From assembly GCF_025144995.1 (NCBI RefSeq), contig NZ_CP102250.1, forward strand, positions 372,001-436,000: 64,000 bases of DNA, read 5' to 3'. Under the pieces are notes generated by a model. That model was given only the letters and a program-made list of their open reading frames with translations. It was not told the DNA's origin and made no database searches. This DNA comes from Alistipes indistinctus YIT 12060. Lineage in GTDB: Bacteria > Bacteroidota > Bacteroidia > Bacteroidales > Rikenellaceae. This document shows, piece by piece, positions 58,483 to 64,000 of this stretch; within the stretch, counting starts at the first letter, position 1, and each line of letters starts with the position of its first letter. The position numbers and the translations under genes are program-made.

Positions 58483-60012
58483 ATGCAGGAGAAAATATTG
58501 ATTCTCGACTTCGGCTCCCAGTACACGCAGCTCATTGCGCGGCGTGTACGCGAGCTGAACGTATATTGCGAGATCCACCCCTACAACCACTACCCGGCCC
58601 CGGACAGCTCGGTCAAGGGCGTGATCCTCTCGGGCAGTCCTTCGTCGGTGCGCGATGCGAATGCCCCCCAGGTAGACCTTTCCCCGATCAAAGGCGCTTT
58701 TCCCCTATTGGGCGTCTGCTATGGTGCACAGTACCTCGCGCAAAATTACGGAGGAGAGGTGAAACCGTCCGCTACCCGGGAATACGGCCGGGCCATGCTT
58801 TCCAAGGTGGAAGCGGCAAATCCGCTGATCTGCGGCCTTTCACAGACTACCCAGGTGTGGATGTCGCACGGCGATACGATCGCGCGCATTCCGGACAATT
58901 ATAGAATTATCGCCAGCACCGAAGATGTCCCGGTAGCGGCTTTCCAAATCGACGGGGAAAAGACGTGGGGTATCCAGTTCCACCCCGAGGTATACCACTC
59001 GACCGAAGGTTCCCAGTTGCTGAAACACTTTGTCGTGGATATTTGCGGATGCAAACAGGACTGGACGCCGGATTCGTTTATCGAATCGACCGTCAGGGAA
59101 TTGCAGGACAAACTTGGCAACGACAAAGTGGTATTGGGCCTCTCCGGCGGTGTCGATTCGTCCGTAGCCGCCATGCTGCTGCACAAGGCGATCGGGAAGA
59201 ACCTGGTCTGCATCTTTGTGGATATGGGCCTGTTGCGCAAAAACGAATTCGAAGACGTCCTTCGCTCGTATGAATCGATGGGACTCAACGTCATCGGTGT
59301 CCGGGCCGGCGATAAATTCCTCTCCGACCTGAAAGGCGTAACCGAACCGGAGAATAAACGCAAGATCATCGGCCGCGACTTTATCGAAGTATTCGACGCA
59401 GAGGCGCAAAAGCTGACCGACGTGAAGTGGCTGGCGCAGGGCACGATCTATCCCGACGTAATCGAATCGGTGTCGGTCAACGGTCCGTCGGCCACGATCA
59501 AGTCGCACCACAACGTAGGCGGCCTGCCGGAGAAGATGCACCTGAAGATCGTCGAACCGCTGCGCCTGCTGTTCAAGGACGAAGTACGCCGCGTAGGGCG
59601 CCAGTTGAACATTCCGATGGAGATTCTGGGCCGCCACCCGTTCCCGGGTCCGGGTCTGGGTATCCGTATCCTGGGCGAAGTGACCGCAGAGAAGGTGCGC
59701 GTACTGCAGGAAGCCGACAAAATTTTCATCGACAACCTTAAAGAAGCCGGTTTGTACGACAAAGTTTGGCAAGCCGGCGTCATGCTGCTGCCCGTACAAT
59801 CTGTCGGTGTGATGGGTGACGAGCGCACTTATGAGAACTGTGTAGCCCTGCGTGCGGTTACCTCTACCGACGGTATGACCGCCGACTGGGTACACCTTCC
59901 CTATGAATTCCTCGCGAAAGTTTCCAATGAGATCATTAACCGCGTCAAGGGAATCAACCGCGTCGTGTACGACATCAGCTCCAAACCGCCCGCAACGATC
60001 GAGTGGGAATAA
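58483..60012 (+). CDS. guaA: GMP synthase (glutamine hydrolysing)
   Basis: Converts XMP to GMP. The 509 residues have a class I glutamine amidotransferase domain with C79 (GVCYGAQ) and H167/E169 (HPEV), then an ATP pyrophosphatase domain with PP-loop SGGVDS at 221-226 and a C-terminal dimerisation domain ending in PPATIEWE. All catalytic residues are present, unlike in the window's NadE glutaminase. It is followed by a strong terminator. Confidence 0.97.
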   Translation: MQEKILILDFGSQYTQLIARRVRELNVYCEIHPYNHYPAPDSSVKGVILSGSPSSVRDANAPQVDLSPIKGAFPLLGVCYGAQYLAQNYGGEVKPSATREYGRAMLSKVEAANPLICGLSQTTQVWMSHGDTIARIPDNYRIIASTEDVPVAAFQIDGEKTWGIQFHPEVYHSTEGSQLLKHFVVDICGCKQDWTPDSFIESTVRELQDKLGNDKVVLGLSGGVDSSVAAMLLHKAIGKNLVCIFVDMGLLRKNEFEDVLRSYESMGLNVIGVRAGDKFLSDLKGVTEPENKRKIIGRDFIEVFDAEAQKLTDVKWLAQGTIYPDVIESVSVNGPSATIKSHHNVGGLPEKMHLKIVEPLRLLFKDEVRRVGRQLNIPMEILGRHPFPGPGLGIRILGEVTAEKVRVLQEADKIFIDNLKEAGLYDKVWQAGVMLLPVQSVGVMGDERTYENCVALRAVTSTDGMTADWVHLPYEFLAKVSNEIINRVKGINRVVYDISSKPPATIEWE

Positions 60013-60040
60013 GGAGATAAAGAACCGATGTGATGTTAAA

Positions 60041-60080
60041 GAATAACTAAGGGGGAAGCAGACTTCCCCCTTAGTTATTC
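60041..60080. terminator. Strong hairpin terminator after guaA
   Basis: A perfect 17-bp inverted repeat (60041-60057 with 60064-60080) with a 6-base loop lies between guaA and the convergent plug-only protein gene. It may act on both strands. Confidence 0.75.
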
Positions 60081-60138
60081 CAACTATTTGTTACTCCCGA
60101 TTTTATTCCCGGCACATTCGAACTGAGTCAAATCCGGG

Positions 60139-60843
60139 CTATTCGCCGCCTTTTTTTAGCGTGATTTCCATAATGCCGCCGGCACCCCGCATGCCATACA
60201 TCGCATCGGCTTTTTTGATAACCAGGCTTTTCAGTTCCGAAGGACGGACTACATCGTTCACCGTTCCAAAATTCTGCCGGGGGCTCCCGTCGACAACGAT
60301 CAGCATGGGCGGAGAAGATTGTTGTTCTCCGGTTGCGAGAGTTCCGCTCGAAGGCCTTCCCGCTGACGAGGAGAGCAAATAGGCCTCTCCGTCCTTGATC
60401 CTGACGGCCGGGTAGCGAACCGTGACAAACGACTTCAAATCGGGATAGGCATGCAGGTTCGGCATCGTGGTGAGGTCGTACTGGTTGAAAGGCGGTAATG
60501 TCAGTACGGTGTAGGCCGTCGAAGTGGGCTTCCCGTTTTCGGCTTTAAACATTTGGCCTTTGGCTACGGCCACCGCCACATCGGAAGAGGCATCTACCGG
60601 AATACTGCCGATATAACGGTCAAGCGTAACAAAAATCGTATCGTTAGGCAGGGCTTGCACGGTCAGGGAGCCGTCTTTACCGGGAGTCCGGTAATGCGGC
60701 GCGCTTTTCAGGGAAATCAGCGCTTTGTTCAGGGGTTTTCCTTTGGTGTTGGTCACGGTTATTTTGACCGGCTGCGTTTGTGCAGCAGCGACCAAAAATC
60801 CAACCGACAGAAGCACGAAACAGAGGAGAGCTTGCTTTTTCAT
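60139..60843 (-). CDS. TonB-dependent-receptor plug-domain protein without a barrel
   Basis: A 234-residue exported protein (signal peptide 1-21) with an N-terminal carboxypeptidase-regulatory-like beta-sandwich region (about 24-105). A C-terminal segment (about 195-234) reads like the plug domain of SusC-type receptors (PPMLIVVDGSP, ELKSLVIKKADAMYGMRGAGGIMEITLKKG). It then stops where a receptor would continue into a 22-strand barrel. It is not truncated by a visible frameshift: it has its own stop and no barrel sequence follows. The role is unknown. A near-consensus -7 (TACCTTTA on the minus strand) lies around 60891-60898. Confidence 0.75.
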   Translation of the reverse strand: MKKQALLCFVLLSVGFLVAAAQTQPVKITVTNTKGKPLNKALISLKSAPHYRTPGKDGSLTVQALPNDTIFVTLDRYIGSIPVDASSDVAVAVAKGQMFKAENGKPTSTAYTVLTLPPFNQYDLTTMPNLHAYPDLKSFVTVRYPAVRIKDGEAYLLSSSAGRPSSGTLATGEQQSSPPMLIVVDGSPRQNFGTVNDVVRPSELKSLVIKKADAMYGMRGAGGIMEITLKKGGE

Positions 60844-60973
60844 GACTTGAAGGTTTTAAGTTAGTATGAGTAGAACTTGGTGTGGCTTCTTAAAGGTAGC
60901 AAATTTCAAATAAAACGGTTCATTTTTTTAATTTTTTATTTGCGTTTAGTAAAAAGATGAGCGGATTTTGCCG

Positions 60974-60981
60974 TATCTTTG
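60974..60981 (+). promoter_or_regulatory. Putative -7 element for the MATE transporter gene
   Basis: TATCTTTG matches the consensus, 46 bases upstream of the ATG. Confidence 0.55.
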
Positions 60982-61027
60982 CAACCCTTTCCCCTTCCCT
61001 TTTCAGATTTAATCTCTTATTTTATCT

Positions 61028-62395
61028 ATGATTCAAAAACAGGAGACAGCCACCGCCAAACTGGAACGAGACAAGATCGGCAGCCTGCTGCTGCACTATT
61101 CCGTACCCGCGATCGTCGGGATGGTAGTCGCGTCACTGTACAACATCGTAGACCGCGTGTTTATCGGGCAGGGAGTGGGCCCCTTAGCCATCTCCGGGCT
61201 GGCGCTGACCTTCCCGCTGATGACGCTGATCGCCGCGATCGGCACGCTCGTCGGCGTAGGAGCATCCGCTCGGCTGTCGATCGTACTGGGGATGAAAGAT
61301 ATCAAATGGGCCCGTAACATTCTGGGCAACGCTTTCATTCTGACATTTGTCCTCTCGGCCGTATTCATCACCATCGCGATGATCTACCTGCCCGAAATCC
61401 TGGTCGCTTTCGGAGGCAGCGAACAGACCATCCCCTATGCGATCGACTACCTGAAAATCGTCATTCCGGGCAGTGTACTGACCAACGTAAGCTACAGTTT
61501 CAGCGGCATGATGCGCGCTTCGGGATACCCGCAAAAATCGATGTATACGATCCTGATCGGTGTCGTACTGAACGTGATCCTCGATCCGATTTTCATTTTC
61601 GGATTCGGTTTGGGCATCCAGGGAGCGGCTATCGCGACCGTGATCTCGATGTTCGTAAGCGCCGTATTCGTGATGAGCCATTTCTTCAATCCGAAGCATG
61701 TCGTGCATTTCGAAAAAGGCTGTATGCACCTGCGGGGATACATCATCCGCAACATCACCTCGATCGGGATGGCTCCATTTCTGATGAACGTCGCGGCGTG
61801 CGGTGTCAACATCATCATGAACCATCAGTTGGTGCGCCAGGGCGGTGACCTGGCGATCGGAGCCTACGGTATCCTGAACAGCTATGCAATCCTGATCGTG
61901 ATGAGCGTTATGGGGTTATGCCAGGGCATGCAGCCGATCGTCGGCTACAATTACGGCGCTCAGAAGTACAAACGCATGAAAGACACGCTTCTGCTGACAC
62001 TGCGGGTCGGCACTCTGATTATGGTAATCGGGTTTGTGGTCTGCGAATTGTTCCCCGGGCTGCTGGTGAGCGCATTTACGTCCGATCCGGGTCTCAAATC
62101 AATGGCTGTGAAAGGCATTCGGCTGGCATTCATCATGCTGCCGGTGGTCGGTTTCCAGATCATCATTTCCAATTTTTTCCAGTCGATCAGCAAAGCTCCC
62201 AAGGCCATTTTTATGAGTTTGTCGCGCCAGGTAATTTTTCTAATTCCTTCGTTGTATCTCTTCTCCAAGTGGTTCGGGCTGACAGGGGTGTGGTTGTCCA
62301 TTCCGTTTTCCGATCTGCTGGCCGCCTTAGTGGCTTTGATATTGATTTTAAGGGAAAAACGTTTTTTTTATCCTTCGCAGCAACAGCGGGCATAG
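61028..62395 (+). CDS. MATE-family multidrug/sodium antiporter
   Basis: Inner-membrane exporter of 455 residues with twelve predicted helices in two homologous halves of six. The N-terminal half has PAIVGMVVASLYNIVDRVFIG and the second half repeats the pattern after about residue 240, as in the NorM/DinF superfamily. Substrates are probably cationic drugs or metabolites driven by a sodium or proton gradient; specificity cannot be read. The CDGSH protein gene starts 48 bases downstream. Confidence 0.92.
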   Translation: MIQKQETATAKLERDKIGSLLLHYSVPAIVGMVVASLYNIVDRVFIGQGVGPLAISGLALTFPLMTLIAAIGTLVGVGASARLSIVLGMKDIKWARNILGNAFILTFVLSAVFITIAMIYLPEILVAFGGSEQTIPYAIDYLKIVIPGSVLTNVSYSFSGMMRASGYPQKSMYTILIGVVLNVILDPIFIFGFGLGIQGAAIATVISMFVSAVFVMSHFFNPKHVVHFEKGCMHLRGYIIRNITSIGMAPFLMNVAACGVNIIMNHQLVRQGGDLAIGAYGILNSYAILIVMSVMGLCQGMQPIVGYNYGAQKYKRMKDTLLLTLRVGTLIMVIGFVVCELFPGLLVSAFTSDPGLKSMAVKGIRLAFIMLPVVGFQIIISNFFQSISKAPKAIFMSLSRQVIFLIPSLYLFSKWFGLTGVWLSIPFSDLLAALVALILILREKRFFYPSQQQRA

Positions 62396-62443
62396 TTTTT
62401 GACCCTCGGTTTCATAGCGATAGTCCTTAAAACCAACAAGCTT

Positions 62444-63193
62444 ATGAAACCTCAAGTCGAACCGGGAACTACGGTCGCTCCCGAAAAATACCGCATCGTC
62501 ATCGCAGACGGCGGTCCTTATCTGGTTTATGGCCAGCCGCCGCTGGTACAACAATTTATCATGCCCAACGGCGAAGGCGAAATCTGGTATTTCAAGGAGG
62601 GAGCGCACTACTCCACCAAAGACGAACCCACAGCACTGTGTCGCTGCGGATATTCCCAAAACAAGCCTTATTGCGACGGTTCGCACGAACACGCCGACTG
62701 GGACCCGGCCCTCACGGCCTCTACCCGTCCGCTTCTCGAGGATGCGGAACAGATCGACGGACCCGAAATCACGCTGACCGATAATGAGAAATATTGTGCG
62801 TTCGCCCGCTTCTGCGACGCAAAGGGCCGCGTCTGGAATCTGGCCGAAGAGGAGGGACAGGAGGCTGCCGAACTGACTATCCGGGAAGCCAACCACTGTC
62901 CGGCAGGACGCCTTTCCGCATGGAAAGACGACAAAGCCCCTGTCGAGCCGCATTTCGATCCGGGCCTCGGTTTGCTCGAAGATCCTCTGCTGCGCATAAG
63001 CAGTGCATTGTGGGTAAGAGGAGGTATCCCGGTACAGCGTCCGGACGGTTTCACGTATGAAATCCGCAACCGCGTTACCTTATGCCGTTGCGGACACTCC
63101 TCGAATAAACCTTTCTGCGACGGGACGCATGCATCGTTTAAATTCCGCGACGGGCTCCCCAACCGTCCCGATCCGAATGGCGAAGAGTATTGA
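62444..63193 (+). CDS. Double CDGSH iron-sulfur protein with central Cys-rich domain
   Basis: A 249-residue cytosolic protein with two CDGSH motifs: C66/C68/C77/H81 and C214/C216/C225/H229, each binding a [2Fe-2S] cluster with 3Cys-1His ligation. Between them a region with C118, C124 and C152 (CAFARFC and HCPAGRL) resembles the divergent 4Fe-4S mono-cluster domain. The start at 62444 fits the family; the frame from 62399 adds an unrelated 15 residues. It could be a redox sensor or electron carrier. It follows the MATE gene, perhaps by chance. Confidence 0.88.
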   Translation: MKPQVEPGTTVAPEKYRIVIADGGPYLVYGQPPLVQQFIMPNGEGEIWYFKEGAHYSTKDEPTALCRCGYSQNKPYCDGSHEHADWDPALTASTRPLLEDAEQIDGPEITLTDNEKYCAFARFCDAKGRVWNLAEEEGQEAAELTIREANHCPAGRLSAWKDDKAPVEPHFDPGLGLLEDPLLRISSALWVRGGIPVQRPDGFTYEIRNRVTLCRCGHSSNKPFCDGTHASFKFRDGLPNRPDPNGEEY

Positions 63194-63306
63194 CCTTCCT
63201 TTTGCCGGCCCGTGGACCGGACATTTTCGAAAACCGCACAGGGTGGCAGAAAATTCACTACCTTTAAGGCTGTCTAACGGATATAGCTTATTCAAATTTT
63301 CATACG

Positions 63307-63753
63307 ATGAATCTGGAAACCCAAATCAACGATGGCATCAAACAGGCCATGTTGTCCAAAGAAAAAGTGCGGCTCGCAGCATTGCGGGCTATCAAAGCCG
63401 AGATCCTTTTGGCTAAAACCGCTGACGGTTCGGATGAAATCAGCGATGCCGCTGTATTGAAAATCATTCAGAAATTGGTTAAACAACGCAAAGAGTCCGC
63501 AACTGTCTATGCCGAAAACAACCGGCCTGAATTAGCCGAGAACGAACTAGCCGAAGCCACTTGCCTGGAAGTTTTCCTTCCCAAGCAGATCGAAGGCGCG
63601 GAGTTGGAGACTGTTCTGCAGGAGATCATCACCCAGGCAGGGGCGAAGTCTGCGGCCGACCTGGGCAAAGTAATGGGTTTGGCCACGAAAAAACTGGCCG
63701 GACAAGCCGACGGACGACAGATTGCAGAGACTGTAAAGAGACTGCTACGATAA
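63307..63753 (+). CDS. GatB/YqeY domain-containing protein
   Basis: A 148-residue helical cytosolic protein of the YqeY family, whose C-terminal domain resembles the tRNA-binding tail of amidotransferase subunit GatB. Landmarks are LRAIKAEIL, VKQRKESATVYAENNRPELA, and the C-terminal DLGKVMGLATKKLAGQADG segment. The length matches YqeY alone, with no GatB catalytic part. The function is not well established in the family. Confidence 0.92.
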   Translation: MNLETQINDGIKQAMLSKEKVRLAALRAIKAEILLAKTADGSDEISDAAVLKIIQKLVKQRKESATVYAENNRPELAENELAEATCLEVFLPKQIEGAELETVLQEIITQAGAKSAADLGKVMGLATKKLAGQADGRQIAETVKRLLR

Positions 63754-63776
63754 AGCCGACGATTTAGAGGCGTCCA

Positions 63777-63784
63777 TACCTTTG
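63777..63784 (+). promoter_or_regulatory. Putative -7 element for the terminal secreted-protein gene
   Basis: TACCTTTG fits TAnnTTTG, 93 bases before the ATG at 63877. Confidence 0.5.
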
Positions 63785-63876
63785 CCGATTAGTTGTGCAT
63801 GCCTATATTCTTTGCGTTCCATCTTTATTCAATGTCTCAACTTCAAAAATCAAACATCGCACTAAACCTCGAAGCC

Positions 63877-64000
63877 ATGAAAATAAAATCAGTCGTAGCG
63901 ATCGTATGTATATGGATGTGCGGAACCCTGAGCCTATCGGCCGCTAAACCTTCCGCAGCCGAGCGACAGCAAGCTGCGGCAACCATGAAAGCATTGGCCG
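63877..64000 (+). CDS. Start of a secreted protein gene (3' end outside window)
   Basis: The first 41 codons of a protein with a clear signal peptide (hydrophobic about 5-20, likely cleavage near SLSAAK). Only this export signal and an Ala-rich stretch are visible, so no function is assigned. The start fits the -7 element about 90 bases upstream. The rest lies beyond the right edge. Confidence 0.7.
   Translation, partial: MKIKSVVAIVCIWMCGTLSLSAAKPSAAERQQAAATMKALA

Overview
This is ordinary, gene-dense chromosome from an anaerobic Bacteroidota, most likely a member of the Bacteroidales close to Alistipes/Rikenellaceae. The assignment is inferred from several signs: TAnnTTTG promoter -7 elements (often TATCTTTG), weak Shine-Dalgarno sequences, moderate-to-high GC, a DUF349 repeat protein, an Rnf complex, a TonB-type plug protein, SMUG2-type uracil-DNA glycosylase and paired Pta-AckA/Ptb-Buk modules. 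I saw no phage, insertion sequence, CRISPR array, integron or toxin-antitoxin system. Most genes are recognisable housekeeping or metabolic genes.

Layout. 1-7 kb: a secreted GH2 glycosidase cut by the window edge, fabG, a cold-shock protein, an unknown lipoprotein, a YjbR-fold protein, an alpha/beta hydrolase and iron-sulfur L-serine dehydratase. 7-13.4 kb (minus strand): a ferritin-like protein, then DUF349 protein-pyrG-yidC. 13.5-19.1 kb (plus): an orphan OmpR-type response regulator, crcB, pta-ackA, then ptb-buk, giving two acyl-CoA to acyl-phosphate to acid plus ATP routes side by side. They converge on pyruvate kinase. 20.8-25.5 kb: aroQ divergent from thiL-thiD and an FtsB/DivIC protein; hpt-queE divergent from purE. 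25.6-34.9 kb (minus): an Omp85-like outer-membrane protein, then nadE-rseC-rnfBCDGEA, joining NAD synthesis to ferredoxin:NAD oxidoreductase. 35-36.6 kb: tRNA-Phe, SMUG2, ACP phosphodiesterase. 36.7-41.7 kb (minus): TolC, membrane-fusion protein and two ABC-2 permeases with no ATPase. 41.8-45.3 kb: transaldolase-like aldolase, YgbA-family protein, MscS, PHP phosphatase, GlsB.

45.5-48.6 kb: a small operon of secreted hydrolase, cupin lipoprotein and flavodoxin-like reductase, a broken cyclophilin-like lipoprotein gene, a sugar O-acetyltransferase and tRNA-Gly. 48.7-55.7 kb: lepA with an S1/P1 nuclease, a UbiA prenyltransferase on an overlapping divergent promoter, and a free ACT-domain protein divergent from lysC-lysA. 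55.9-64 kb: pheT, guaA, a plug-only TonB-type protein, a MATE exporter, a double-CDGSH iron-sulfur protein, a YqeY-type protein and the start of a secreted protein.

The best second-look items are a NadE whose glutaminase domain appears to lack its catalytic cysteine, a plug-only TonB protein, a lipoprotein gene broken by an internal deletion, an efflux operon without an ATPase, and fully overlapping lepA/ubiA promoters. None is convincingly a new multi-gene system.
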